Below, piece after piece: positions 27,589-36,560 of a stretch of 64,000 nucleotides of DNA. A program made the position numbers and the translations under genes. How positions within the stretch are numbered: the first letter of the stretch is position 1; each line of letters starts with the position of its first letter. Source of the DNA: Shinella sp. SUS2 (GTDB taxonomy: Bacteria > Pseudomonadota > Alphaproteobacteria > Rhizobiales > Rhizobiaceae); assembly GCF_001262505.1 (NCBI RefSeq), contig NZ_KQ410735.1, forward strand, positions 122,408 through 186,407, written 5' to 3'. The notes under the pieces were generated by a model. That model was given only the letters and a program-made list of their open reading frames with translations. It searched no databases and was not told the origin of the DNA.

Positions 27589-29085
27589 TCATGATTCGGT
27601 CGCGAGGATTCCAGCCTTTTCGCACCAGTCGCGCAAGGGGGCGAGATCGGGATGGGCGAGCGCCCGTTCCAGATTGCGGAAGGTGCGCGGCATATGGTTC
27701 ATGTAGACGGGCTTGCCGTCGCGCTGCATCAGCCGCACCCAGAGGCCGACGAGCTTGCAGTTGCGCTGCGCCGCCATGACGTGCCAGTCGCGCAGGAACC
27801 GGTCCCGGTCGAAGCCGGGATCCGCAGCCCGCAGCGAAAGGTAGTGGTCGAGAACGCTTTCCGCCACGTCCTCCGACATGTCGACACGCGCATCCTGTAC
27901 CAGCGAGGCGACGTCGTAGGCCGAGGGGCCGATCATCGCGTCCTGGAAGTCGATGATGCCGACCCGGTCGGTGCCGGTTGCCTCCGGCCGCCAGATGATG
28001 TTCGGGGAGTGGAAGTCGCGCAGCAGAAGATTGTGTTCGGCGGCGGCAAGGCTGTCGATCAGCCCGTCCCACAGGGCGATATAGCTGTGGCGTTCGTCCT
28101 GGCTTGCCGGCGTGCCGCGCTTGAAGGGCAGGTACCAGTCGGTGAGCAGGCTCACCTCGATCTGCATGGCGTCGCGGTCGAAATCCGGCACGCGGTGCAC
28201 GATGTCTCCGGCAACGGGAAGATCCCGCTGCGCAGGCTCGCCATGCAGACGCGCAAGGCAGGCGGCACTCTCGCGGTAGCGCTCGGCGATCGGCATGCCG
28301 TTTTCGTCGAGAACGCCTTCGCTGCCGAGATCCTCGATCAGCAGAATGCCCTCATCGATATCCATTTCGTGGATCGCCGGCGCGCGCAGGCCGCGCGCGA
28401 CGAGATACTGGCCGATCGCGATGAAGGGTTTCACATCCTCGGCGATATGGGCGATCTGCTGGTAATATTTTCCATGCGCAAGGATGGGTCCGGGCGTGTG
28501 GCGCGGCGAATCCATCAGCACGAAACGTGCGCCATCGACATGGACATGCTCATAGGCGCGCACCGAGGCATCGCCCGTCAGGTGGCGGCGCGTGGCATTT
28601 CGGTAGCCGGCTTCATCGAGGAAGGCGCGGATCGCCAGGGAGCGGCGGATGCGTGCCAGGGTCGGTGCCGGGGCGTCGACGGTGACGCGCCGTCCCTCAC
28701 CCTCATGCAGGAAAGTAAGCGTGATGCCGTCTGCCGGCAGCGTGCCAGACCCCTTTTCCGGCCATTCGACGAGGCAGATGCCGTCAGACAGCGCCTCGTC
28801 GAAGCCGAGTTCGTCGATCTCGGCAGCATCGGCGATGCGGTAAAGGTCGAAATGGGCGACGGGGATGCGCAGCTCGTAGCTCTGGACCAGCGTGAAGGTC
28901 GGGCTCGGCACTTCAAGATAGGCGTCGTTGGCGATCGCCCGGATCAGCGCGCGGGAAAAGGTCGACTTGCCGGCGCCAAGATCGCCCGACAGCGCGACAT
29001 AGTCGCCGCGCTTCAGGCCGAGCGCCATGTCCTCGCCGAAGCGGATGGTCGCTGCTTCGTCGGGAAGGAAGAGGTCGAGCGCCAT
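27589..29085 (-). CDS. tsaE: TsaE - AmgK-like kinase fusion (tRNA t6A ATPase plus aminoglycoside-phosphotransferase fold)
   Basis: 498 residues, two domains. Residues 1-150: TsaE/YjeE ATPase of the TsaBDE complex needed for t6A37 in tRNA, with Walker A SGDLGAGKST (33-42), PSPTFTLVQSYE, HFDLYRI and CLVEWPEKG. Residues about 155-498: an aminoglycoside phosphotransferase-fold kinase with LLLRDFHSPNIIW (catalytic Asp, Asn) and GIIDFQDAMIGPSAYDVASL (metal Asp), the AmgK type that phosphorylates N-acetylmuramate at the anomeric position. The same fusion is known in Rhizobiales. It begins 6 bp after the divL stop and precedes murU by 51 bp. Confidence 0.9.
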   Translation of the reverse strand: MALDLFLPDEAATIRFGEDMALGLKRGDYVALSGDLGAGKSTFSRALIRAIANDAYLEVPSPTFTLVQSYELRIPVAHFDLYRIADAAEIDELGFDEALSDGICLVEWPEKGSGTLPADGITLTFLHEGEGRRVTVDAPAPTLARIRRSLAIRAFLDEAGYRNATRRHLTGDASVRAYEHVHVDGARFVLMDSPRHTPGPILAHGKYYQQIAHIAEDVKPFIAIGQYLVARGLRAPAIHEMDIDEGILLIEDLGSEGVLDENGMPIAERYRESAACLARLHGEPAQRDLPVAGDIVHRVPDFDRDAMQIEVSLLTDWYLPFKRGTPASQDERHSYIALWDGLIDSLAAAEHNLLLRDFHSPNIIWRPEATGTDRVGIIDFQDAMIGPSAYDVASLVQDARVDMSEDVAESVLDHYLSLRAADPGFDRDRFLRDWHVMAAQRNCKLVGLWVRLMQRDGKPVYMNHMPRTFRNLERALAHPDLAPLRDWCEKAGILATES

Positions 29086-29091
29086 CCGGGC

Positions 29092-31674
29092 CTATTCCGC
29101 CGCAGCGAAGGACGTCATCGTCGCAGACGGAATGCGGCAGGTGACATCGGTGCCGCGGCCTTCATGGCTGTCGATCGTGACGGTGCCGTGGTGCAGGCTG
29201 ACGAAGCTTTCGACGATCGAGAGGCCCAGGCCTGCACCGCCGCGCCGGCCATGGCTTTCGAAGCGATCGAACACCGTCTTCAGCACGTCCTGCGGAATGC
29301 CGGGCCCGCGGTCGGAAACGGTGAAGACGAGGTCGGCGCTCTCGCGCCAGCATTTGAGGCTGATCGAGCTGCCTTCCGGTGCGAAATTGGCGGCATTGCT
29401 CAAAAGCTTGATGAGGATCTGCTTGAGGCGCTGCTGGTCGGCGACGATGGTGCCGAGATTGTCGGGCGCGGTGATTTCCAGTGTCACCTGCGCTTCGTAC
29501 AGCCGGTCGGCAAACTGCATGGAGACGTCGTCGAGCAGGTCCGTCAGGTTGATCTCGCTATAGTCGAGCTCCATGATACCGGCATCGACGGTGGCAAGGT
29601 CGAGGATATCGTTGACGATGGTGAGCAGCACCGCCGAAGATGTCGCGATGTGATCGACATATTCGGCCTGCCGGTCGTTGAGCTCGCCCATGGTCGGCGT
29701 CTTCAGGAGATCGGCAAAACCGATGATGTTGGTCAGCGGCGAGCGCAGCTCGTAGGAAACGTGCTGGACGAAATCGTTCTTCAGCGCATCGGCCTTGCGC
29801 AGGGCCTCGTTCTTTTCCGTGAGGGCCCGGCTGACGCGCACACTGTCGGTGATGTTGACGAAGGTCAGCATCGTCTGGGCGTTGGAAAGCGGGATGACGG
29901 CGAAGTCGAGCACCAGGCCGGTGCGCAGCTCCAGCACGCCCTGGCAGGAGGGCCGCTCGTCATCGAAGCTGGTGATGATATGGGCAAAACGCTTCCAGCC
30001 GTCCGGCTTGTCATAGGACGGCGCGCAGGCCTGTTCGATGGCGCGGATATGGGTGCCGGATTTCGCCTCGGCCTCGCTGATACCCCAGAGCGCACGGAAC
30101 GCCGGGTTGGAGAGGCGGATGCGTCCGTCCGGGCTGAACACGGCGACGCCTTCGGCCAGATGGTCGATCGTCTCGTCCTGCACCTGTACAAGCGTATTGT
30201 AGCGCGTCTCGAGATCGACCTTTTCGGTCAGGTTCTCGAACACCCAGGTCGCGCCACCCTGCGGCCGCGCAGTGGCGAAGACACGCAGCGTCTGGCCGTT
30301 CGGCAGGTGCCAGAGGTCGGTCTGGGTGTCGATGGCGCGGTAGACGGAAAGCGCGGTGTCCTTCCACTGTTTCCAGTTGAGCTGTTCCGGCAGCTTCCCG
30401 TTGGCGCGCAGGCGGTCGAGCAGTTCGCCATTGCCGGGTTTGCCTTCGAGGAAGGCCGTGTCGATCTCCCACATGCGCTGGAAGGCCTGGTTGTAGAATT
30501 GCAGGCGCTGCTCGCCGTCGAAGATGGCGACGGGGGTCGCGAGATGATCGAGCGTCTCGGCGTGGCTCTTCAGCGTGCGCACCAGCTCCTCGCGCACCGC
30601 CTCGATGTCGGAGACATTGACGGCGATGCCGGCCGAACCTGTCGGGCTGCGTGCATCGACGACGTCGAAGAAGCTGCGGTTGCCGTGTACGACAGTCGAG
30701 ACCTTGTCGCGGAACGGCGCATCATAGGTGCTGGCGGCGCGGATCTTTTCGCGCGCAATGGTCGGCAGCAGCTCGCGCCCCTCGGCTACGGCGCCGGCGG
30801 CATCCTTGGCCTCGACGGCTTCGGCATAGGCCTCGTTCACCCAGGCGAGCGAGCCGTCGGCCGCGCGCTGCCAGACGGGCAGGTCGATCTGGTCGAGCAG
30901 GCCCTGCAGCGTGGTGAGCGCCTGGACCAGCCGGTCGCGCTCCAGCCTCAGTTCGGCAGCTTCCGCGCGCAGGTTGTTCAGCGCCACGAAGCGCACGAAG
31001 GCCTGGCCGCCGGAAACGCGTCCCTGCGCTTCCAGCACTTCCTCGCGACTCGTTTCGAGGATCAGGTCGAAACTCTGCGCCTGCGAGCGCAGCTTTTCGA
31101 CGGCGCGCTCGATTTCGGCGGCGGAGGTCGGCTTCAGCCAGCGGCCGAAGGCGAGGAAGTCGCGGTCGGCCAGCGGCGCTCCGGTCTCTGCCGGAAGCTG
31201 GCCCAGGAATTCTGGTTTATCCGAAAGGCCGTCCCAGACGACGATGCGCCGGTCCTTGTCGCCGATCAGTGCCTGGAGACGGGAAACATTGTGGCGCGCA
31301 TCGGAAAGATGCGCCTTCAGTTCGCGGCTTTCCGCTTCCATGCGGCCACGCTGGCGGATCATCCAGATCGCCGAAACCATCGCTGCCGACATCACGCCGA
31401 GCAGCATGGAAACGGTGACGATCTCCGTGGTGGCGAGATAGGGGCCGGCGGCATGCGCCGGGCCGGCAAGCGCCGTCAGCGCCGAGCCGGCCGACAGTGC
31501 CGATACGAGACGGCGCTTGCTGCCCGTAAACCATTCATTAACCATAAATTTATTCTGCGCATAGGAATGCGCCCTGTCCCGCCCCGGCATGGCAAAAGCC
31601 TGCCCGGAACGGCCTCGTTTTGTGTCCGCCATCATCCCCGGTCTGTCTCCGTCCGTTTGCCGCCTGATCGACAA
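29092..31674 (-). CDS. divL: DivL-type PAS pseudo-histidine kinase (phosphoacceptor His replaced by Tyr)
   Basis: 860 residues at maximum length; true starts further in (ATG of MVNEWFTGSK at about residue 44, or ATGs at 15 and 29) are possible. One or two N-terminal hydrophobic segments (EIVTVSMLLGVMSAAMVSAIWM), then several PAS-like repeats (residues about 130-610), a DHp helix and a HATPase domain. The H-box reads FVQHVSYELRSPL: Tyr641 (codon 29754-29752, TAC) stands where kinases have His, exactly the Caulobacter DivL feature. ATP-binding boxes are intact (LLSNAANFAPEG, DRGPGIP, GAGLGLSIV). DivL interacts with DivK and controls CckA-CtrA. Confidence 0.88.
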   Translation of the reverse strand: MSIRRQTDGDRPGMMADTKRGRSGQAFAMPGRDRAHSYAQNKFMVNEWFTGSKRRLVSALSAGSALTALAGPAHAAGPYLATTEIVTVSMLLGVMSAAMVSAIWMIRQRGRMEAESRELKAHLSDARHNVSRLQALIGDKDRRIVVWDGLSDKPEFLGQLPAETGAPLADRDFLAFGRWLKPTSAAEIERAVEKLRSQAQSFDLILETSREEVLEAQGRVSGGQAFVRFVALNNLRAEAAELRLERDRLVQALTTLQGLLDQIDLPVWQRAADGSLAWVNEAYAEAVEAKDAAGAVAEGRELLPTIAREKIRAASTYDAPFRDKVSTVVHGNRSFFDVVDARSPTGSAGIAVNVSDIEAVREELVRTLKSHAETLDHLATPVAIFDGEQRLQFYNQAFQRMWEIDTAFLEGKPGNGELLDRLRANGKLPEQLNWKQWKDTALSVYRAIDTQTDLWHLPNGQTLRVFATARPQGGATWVFENLTEKVDLETRYNTLVQVQDETIDHLAEGVAVFSPDGRIRLSNPAFRALWGISEAEAKSGTHIRAIEQACAPSYDKPDGWKRFAHIITSFDDERPSCQGVLELRTGLVLDFAVIPLSNAQTMLTFVNITDSVRVSRALTEKNEALRKADALKNDFVQHVSYELRSPLTNIIGFADLLKTPTMGELNDRQAEYVDHIATSSAVLLTIVNDILDLATVDAGIMELDYSEINLTDLLDDVSMQFADRLYEAQVTLEITAPDNLGTIVADQQRLKQILIKLLSNAANFAPEGSSISLKCWRESADLVFTVSDRGPGIPQDVLKTVFDRFESHGRRGGAGLGLSIVESFVSLHHGTVTIDSHEGRGTDVTCRIPSATMTSFAAAE

Positions 31675-31769
31675 GACATCCCAATCCGGCGCGAAGGGTC
31701 CGCATCTGCACGCCGAATCAATGCTTTAAAAGATACTTGTTTCCAGAATCGTCGGGAAGGGATGCGCCC

Positions 31770-31803
31770 AAAAAAGAAGCTGCGCGCCTTGTCAAGCGCG
31801 CAG
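31770..31803 (-). terminator. Intrinsic terminator after ahcY
   Basis: Read on the minus strand: CTGCGCGC, 8-nt loop, GCGCGCAG, then CTTCTTTTTT. The stem is 31780-31787 paired with 31796-31803. It separates ahcY from divL. Confidence 0.8.
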
Positions 31804-31835
31804 CCCCTAGATGTTGTGGATAACCTGGGTAAGGA

Positions 31836-33236
31836 TCAGTACCTGTAGTGCTCGGCCTTGAACGGACCCTGGGTCGTCACGCCGATATAGCCGGCCTGTT
31901 CTTCGGAGAGCTCCGTCAGGCGTGCACCGAGCTTGGCGAGGTGCAGGCGCGCGACCTTCTCGTCGAGCTGCTTGGGCAGAACGTAGACTTCGTTCTGGTA
32001 GGCGTCGCCCTTGGTGAAGAGCTCGATCTGGGCGAGAACCTGGTTGGAGAACGAAGCGGACATCACGAAGGACGGGTGGCCGGTGGCGTTGCCGAGGTTG
32101 AGCAGGCGTCCCTCGGACAGCAGGATCATGCGGTTGCCCTTCGGGAACTCGATCATGTCGACCTGCGGCTTGATGTTCGTCCACTTGAAATTGCGGAGCG
32201 ACGCGACCTGGATCTCGTTGTCGAAATGGCCGATATTGCCGACGATCGCCATGTCCTTCATCTCGCGCATATGGTCGACGCGGATGACGTCCTTGTTGCC
32301 GGTGGTCGTGATGAAGATGTCGGCGGTGGAGACGACGTCTTCGAGCTGCACGACTTCAAAACCGTCCATGGCGGCCTGGAGGGCGCAGATCGGGTCGATT
32401 TCCGTCACCTTGACGCGGGCGCCGGCGCCCTTCAGCGATGCAGCCGAACCCTTGCCGACGTCGCCATAGCCGCAGACGACGGCAACCTTGCCGGCCATCA
32501 TCACGTCGGTGCCGCGGCGGATGCCGTCGACCAGCGATTCCTTGCAGCCGTACTTGTTGTCGAACTTCGACTTGGTGACGCTATCGTTGACGTTGATCGC
32601 CGGGAAGGGCAGCAGGCCCTTCTGCTGGAGCTGGTAGAGACGGTTGACGCCGGTGGTGGTCTCTTCCGTCACGCCCTGGATGGCATCGCGCTGCTTGGTG
32701 AACCAGCCCGGGGAAGCGGCGAGGCGCTTCTTGATCTGTGCGAAGAGGATCTCTTCTTCTTCCGAGCCCGGGTTGACCAGAATGTTCTCGCCGGCTTCGG
32801 CGCGGGCGCCAAGCAGGATGTACATGGTGGCGTCGCCGCCATCGTCGAGGATCATGTTGGAAAGACCGCCATCGGCCCACTGGAAGATCTTGTCGGTGTA
32901 TTCCCAGTATTCGGTGAGGGTTTCGCCCTTCACGGCATAGACCGGGATGCCGGCGGCGGCGATCGCGGCAGCGGCGTGGTCCTGCGTGGAGAAGATGTTG
33001 CATGAGGCCCAGCGGACATCGGCGCCGAGCGCGACCAGCGTCTCGATGAGTACGGCGGTCTGGATGGTCATGTGCAGCGAGCCGGTGATGCGCGCGCCCT
33101 TGAGCGGCTTGGCAGCGCCGAACTCTTCGCGGCACGCCATCAGGCCTGGCATTTCGGTCTCGGCGATCTGAATTTCCTTGCGGCCGAAATCGGCAAGCGC
33201 GATGTCGGCGACGTGGTAGTCCTTCGTGGTGGTCAT
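31836..33236 (-). CDS. ahcY: Adenosylhomocysteinase
   Basis: 466 residues, NAD-dependent hydrolysis of S-adenosylhomocysteine to homocysteine and adenosine, central to the methyl cycle. Signatures: [51 protein letters not shown] loop [16 protein letters not shown], and the C-terminal KLDEKVA-like [19 protein letters not shown]. The end PFKAEHYRY is the canonical C-terminus, so the gene is intact. A GGAGACC precedes the ATG. A perfect 26-bp palindrome 115 bp upstream suggests methionine-cycle regulation. Confidence 0.97.
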   Translation of the reverse strand: MTTTKDYHVADIALADFGRKEIQIAETEMPGLMACREEFGAAKPLKGARITGSLHMTIQTAVLIETLVALGADVRWASCNIFSTQDHAAAAIAAAGIPVYAVKGETLTEYWEYTDKIFQWADGGLSNMILDDGGDATMYILLGARAEAGENILVNPGSEEEEILFAQIKKRLAASPGWFTKQRDAIQGVTEETTTGVNRLYQLQQKGLLPFPAINVNDSVTKSKFDNKYGCKESLVDGIRRGTDVMMAGKVAVVCGYGDVGKGSAASLKGAGARVKVTEIDPICALQAAMDGFEVVQLEDVVSTADIFITTTGNKDVIRVDHMREMKDMAIVGNIGHFDNEIQVASLRNFKWTNIKPQVDMIEFPKGNRMILLSEGRLLNLGNATGHPSFVMSASFSNQVLAQIELFTKGDAYQNEVYVLPKQLDEKVARLHLAKLGARLTELSEEQAGYIGVTTQGPFKAEHYRY

Positions 33237-33350
33237 GGGGTCTCCAGCCTTTTGGCACGTGCAGCAACGAAATTGCCTGCGCCCGTGCGTGGAACGAACA
33301 GATACTATTCGTGATGGCGCTTCCTATCAGGAAATGCCGGCTGGAGCAAC

Positions 33351-33376
33351 AGGATATAAAGAAGTCTTTATATCCT
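33351..33376. promoter_or_regulatory. Perfect 26-bp palindromic operator upstream of ahcY
   Basis: Arms AGGATATAAAGA (33351-33362) and its exact reverse complement (33365-33376) around a central AG. ATATAAAGA-type palindromes near methyl-cycle genes are typical of ArsR-family SAH/methionine regulators (SahR-like) in Proteobacteria, from memory. It lies between HPr and ahcY, 115 bp before the ahcY start. Confidence 0.65.
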
Positions 33377-33392
33377 TATGTCGGCGCTTGGT

Positions 33393-33665
33393 TTACATTT
33401 CTTCGCCGAAACGATCGGCCACCAGCGCGTCGAGGGCGTCGAGCACCTCGCGTGCCTGGACGCCGACCGCCGTCACCAGCACGGAACAGCCGGGGCTGGC
33501 GGCCAGCATCATCAGGCCCATGATCGATGTGCCGCCCACCGTCATTCCGTCCTTGGAGACGGTGACTTCGGCGTCGTAGCCATCGACTGTCTGGACGAAT
33601 TTCGCCGAGGCGCGGGCATGGAGACCGCGCTTGTTGATGATGAGAAGCTCTTTCGAGACGGTCAT
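33393..33665 (-). CDS. Phosphocarrier protein HPr/NPr
   Basis: 90 residues. The phosphorylatable His16 is in NKRGLHARASAKFVQ, and a Ser region, GGTSIMGLMMLAAS, sits where HprK phosphorylates HPr. It is the middle phosphocarrier of the regulatory PTS (EI-Ntr, NPr, EIIA) of alphaproteobacteria, which lack sugar permease components. The gene follows the EIIA gene by 15 bp and sits downstream of hprK, consistent with the HprK-EIIA(Man)-HPr module. Confidence 0.93.
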   Translation of the reverse strand: MTVSKELLIINKRGLHARASAKFVQTVDGYDAEVTVSKDGMTVGGTSIMGLMMLAASPGCSVLVTAVGVQAREVLDALDALVADRFGEEM

Positions 33666-33680
33666 GGACGGCGGAAAACC

Positions 33681-34082
33681 CTATTTGCCACTGAGCACGC
33701 GGCTTGCCACGTTGATATATTTGCGGCCGGCCTCGGAGGCGTCGATCAGCGCCTTCTCCATATTGTTCTCACCGCGAATGCCGGCGAGCTTGATCAGCAT
33801 GGGAAGGTTGACGCCGGCAATCACCTCGATTCCGTTGCCGTTCATCACGGAAATGGCGAGGTTGGACGGCGTGCCGCCGAACATGTCAGTGAGGATGATG
33901 ACCCCATTGCCCTGGTCGGCAAGCATCACCGCCTCCAGGATATCCTGGCGACGCTGGTCCATGTCGTCCTCGGGGCCGATGCAGACGGTCTCGATTGCCT
34001 TTTGCGGACCAACGACATGCTCAAGGGCGTGCCGGAATTCTTCCGCCAGCTTGCCATGGGTGACAAGCACCAGTCCGATCAT
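33681..34082 (-). CDS. manX: PTS EIIA component, mannose type (regulatory)
   Basis: 133 residues of the EIIA-Man fold. The phospho-accepting His9 is in GLVLVTHGKLAEEF; GNGVIILTDMFGGTPSNLAISVM and GVNLPMLIKLAG are family blocks. No membrane EIIC/EIID genes are present, so it is a regulatory EIIA rather than a transporter part. It sits between hprK and the HPr gene, on the same strand as chvG-chvI. In rhizobia this unit influences succinate-mediated repression and exopolysaccharide. Confidence 0.9.
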   Translation of the reverse strand: MIGLVLVTHGKLAEEFRHALEHVVGPQKAIETVCIGPEDDMDQRRQDILEAVMLADQGNGVIILTDMFGGTPSNLAISVMNGNGIEVIAGVNLPMLIKLAGIRGENNMEKALIDASEAGRKYINVASRVLSGK

Positions 34083-34232
34083 CAGCAGTCGCTCCAGTTT
34101 CCCAACTCAAACGGACGGCGGAATACCGCAACGCAACAATTCCGTCCACCGTTGGGGTGGCCATCATGTCAATGAAAAGACCAAGTGCAAGCCCAAAATG
34201 CCCGATTTCGTGTTTTCTCGGGGCTTTTGCGG

Positions 34233-34688
34233 TCAACTCTCGAGGATTTCCGGGTGAATTGCGATCAAGGTCGAAAAAGCACTCACGCTAGGGAAGAGCG
34301 GCAGCCGCGTGAGGGGCAGGAGGAGCGACGGTAGAACCGTGACGGTTTCCCCTTCCGGCGGCAGGCGCTCGGTAAATGGCGGCTCCATCGGGCGTATCGC
34401 CCGGATGAGAACGGCCGCCTCGATCGTCTTTACCGCGACGATGCCGGCCCCGCGGACCTCCGCCAGACCCGCAATGCTTTCTGGCGCACGGGCGATGAGC
34501 CGGCCGTTCGTTTCGGAAACGAAAACCTGGTCGTCGCTGACAAGGGCGGCGAAGAGGCCGCGGGCGCGGGCCTCGCCGATGCAGTGGAGCGCGACCGCAC
34601 TCTTGCCCGTGCCGGAGGGGCCGATGAACAGAAAGCCGCGTGTGCCGATCACGATCGCCGTCCCGTGCACGTTGGCGGGGGGGGTCAT
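34233..34688 (-). CDS. hprK: HPr kinase/phosphorylase, short alphaproteobacterial form
   Basis: 151 residues: only the C-terminal kinase domain, beginning with NVHGTAIVIGTRGFLFIGPSGTGKSAVALHCI (Walker A GPSGTGKS) and then LVSDDQVFVSETNGRLIARAP. Gram-positive HprK is about 310 residues with an extra N-terminal domain; its absence is normal in alphaproteobacteria and is not a truncation. It phosphorylates a Ser of HPr. The ATG overlaps the chvG stop (ATGA, 34685-34688), coupling it to the ChvG/ChvI two-component genes. Confidence 0.92.
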   Translation of the reverse strand: MTPPANVHGTAIVIGTRGFLFIGPSGTGKSAVALHCIGEARARGLFAALVSDDQVFVSETNGRLIARAPESIAGLAEVRGAGIVAVKTIEAAVLIRAIRPMEPPFTERLPPEGETVTVLPSLLLPLTRLPLFPSVSAFSTLIAIHPEILES

Positions 34689-36478
34689 TTTTGCGTCCCG
34701 GTCGGCAACGACAGTGTGAAGCGCGCGCCCGCCAGTCCGCCGGTCGCCTTGTCGACGATGTTGTCGGCCTTCAGCGTGCCGCCATGGGCTTCGGCGATCT
34801 GCCGCGAGATGGAGAGGCCGAGGCCGGAATTCTGGCCGAAATCCTCGGTGGCCGGGCGGTCCGTATAGAAGCGCTCGAAGATGCGGTCGATGTTTTCCGC
34901 CTGGATGCCGGGGCCGTTGTCCTCAATCTGGATGATGCAGCGGTCGTTCCGCCCGCGCGACAGGCGCACGACGATACGCCCGCCGGGGTCCGGCACGAAG
35001 GAGCGGGCGTTTTCGATGAGGTTCGTGACGATCTGGCCGATGCGCAGCTCGTAGCCGGATATCTCGAACTTCGCCTTCGGATTGTCCTTGCGGTCCACCA
35101 CGAAATCGAGGGTCACCGGCTTCTTGCGCGTGTTGACCTGCCGCGAGATGTCGATGAGGTCGCCGAGCAGTTTCTCGAGATCGACAGTGCGGGCATCGCT
35201 GCGGGCAAGCTCGGCATCGAGGCGGGAGGCATCGGAAATATCGCTGATCAGGCGGTCGAGACGGCGAACGTCATGCTGGATGATGTCGAGCAGCCGCTTT
35301 TTCGATTCATCCGTCCGCGCCAGCGGCAGCGTCTCGACGGCGCTGCGCAGCGAGGTCAGCGGGTTCTTCAGCTCGTGGCTGACATCGGCGGCAAAGCTCT
35401 CGATCGCGTCGATGCGGTCATAGAGCGCGTTCGTCATCTGGCGAAGCGCAATCGAAAGGTTTCCGATCTCGTCCTGGCGTGCCGAGAAATCGGGGATCTC
35501 CTCGCGCTCCTTGGCGCCGCGCCGCACGCGGATCGCCGCCGCCGAAAGCCGGCGCAGCGGGTTGGCGATGGTGCTGGAAAGCAGCAGCGACAGCGCGATG
35601 TTGACGAGGCCGGCAACGCCCGCAACACGCATGATGGCGAGACGCTCGGCATGCACGATCTTGTCGATGTCGCCTGCCTGGGTCGAGAGCAGCAGCACGC
35701 CGAGCACCGCGCGAAACCGCTGCACGGGCACGGCGACCGAGACGATCAGCTCGCCCTTGTCGTTGACGCGCACGACCGCGCCGCGCACGCCGGTCAGCGC
35801 ATTCATCACTTCCGGATAGATCGAGCCGTCACCGCCGGGCGCTTCCTTGTATTGCGGCAGGTTGCTCGGCTGCAGGATGCGGTTGAACCAGACGTTCATG
35901 CGCTCGATGAGGCTGGTGCTTTCCGGTTCCACCGGCGGCAGATCGAAGCGCAGCACCTGGCCCTGCGTATAGAGATGCCGCGAATCGAGCAGCAGGTTGG
36001 CGTCCGTGTCGTAGATGCGCGCACGGGTGCGTGTCGGCGAGATCAGCCGCCGGAGAACCGGCGCTACGCGCTCCGGATTGATCGGGAATTCGAGGTCCTC
36101 GTCGTTCGGCAGCGGTGTGATGCTCTGGCCGGCCTGCAGCTCCAGCAGTTTTTCCGGGTCGATTGTGATCGAATTGGTATCGACGGAAGCGGAAGCGGAG
36201 ATCGCCCCGGCGATGATTTCGCCCTGGGTCAGGAGGCTCTCGACGCGCGCGTCGATCAGGCCCTCGCGGAACTGGTTGAGATAGAGGATGCCGGCGACGA
36301 GCACGACGAGCGCGACGAGGTTGAAGAACAGGATACGGCGCGTCAGGCTCGAAAAGACGGCATTGCCGAAGATGCGGCGGGCCAGCGTGAAGGGATGGGT
36401 CCAGCGGCGGCGCAGGGAGCGCGGCGCTGGGCGGCCCTCGACGTCTTCCCCATCCTTTTCCGGCGCTGTCTGCAACAA
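34685..36478 (-). CDS. chvG: ChvG/ExoS sensor histidine kinase
   Basis: 597 residues. An N-terminal membrane helix (LTRRILFFNLVALVVLVAGILYLNQF), a periplasmic domain of about 220 residues, a second helix (VAGVAGLVNIALSLLLSS), HAMP, then the kinase with His368 in FAADVSHELKNPLTSLRSA and ATP boxes LIENARSFVP, IEDNGPGI, GLGLSISRQIAEAHGG. ChvG senses acid or periplasmic stress, is restrained by ExoR, and phosphorylates ChvI to control succinoglycan, motility, virulence and symbiosis genes. The gene lies downstream of chvI and overlaps hprK. Confidence 0.95.
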   Translation of the reverse strand: MLQTAPEKDGEDVEGRPAPRSLRRRWTHPFTLARRIFGNAVFSSLTRRILFFNLVALVVLVAGILYLNQFREGLIDARVESLLTQGEIIAGAISASASVDTNSITIDPEKLLELQAGQSITPLPNDEDLEFPINPERVAPVLRRLISPTRTRARIYDTDANLLLDSRHLYTQGQVLRFDLPPVEPESTSLIERMNVWFNRILQPSNLPQYKEAPGGDGSIYPEVMNALTGVRGAVVRVNDKGELIVSVAVPVQRFRAVLGVLLLSTQAGDIDKIVHAERLAIMRVAGVAGLVNIALSLLLSSTIANPLRRLSAAAIRVRRGAKEREEIPDFSARQDEIGNLSIALRQMTNALYDRIDAIESFAADVSHELKNPLTSLRSAVETLPLARTDESKKRLLDIIQHDVRRLDRLISDISDASRLDAELARSDARTVDLEKLLGDLIDISRQVNTRKKPVTLDFVVDRKDNPKAKFEISGYELRIGQIVTNLIENARSFVPDPGGRIVVRLSRGRNDRCIIQIEDNGPGIQAENIDRIFERFYTDRPATEDFGQNSGLGLSISRQIAEAHGGTLKADNIVDKATGGLAGARFTLSLPTGTQK

Positions 36479-36560
36479 GCGGGTCTATCCTTCATGCGGC
36501 GCAGCGCCGCTGACCGCGGCATGCCATCGCCGCCGCGGTCCATGCAAGCGAAATCGCGTC

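Noticed and set aside
29092..31674. divL start at the first in-frame codon (MSIRRQTDG)
   Set aside because: Kept as the maximum extent only; the hydrophilic N-terminal 40 residues are untypical and the MVNEWFTGSK ATG may be the real start, but no ribosome-binding site decides it.
27652..31848. Very long plus-strand open frame (1398 codons)
   Set aside because: It runs antisense to the clear tsaE-amgK and divL genes; composition is Arg/Asp/Gly-rich shadow typical of GC-rich codon bias, with no domain signatures.
34233..34688. HprK appears truncated at 151 residues
   Set aside because: The alphaproteobacterial form normally lacks the N-terminal domain; Walker A and downstream blocks are present, and the gene overlaps chvG as usual.
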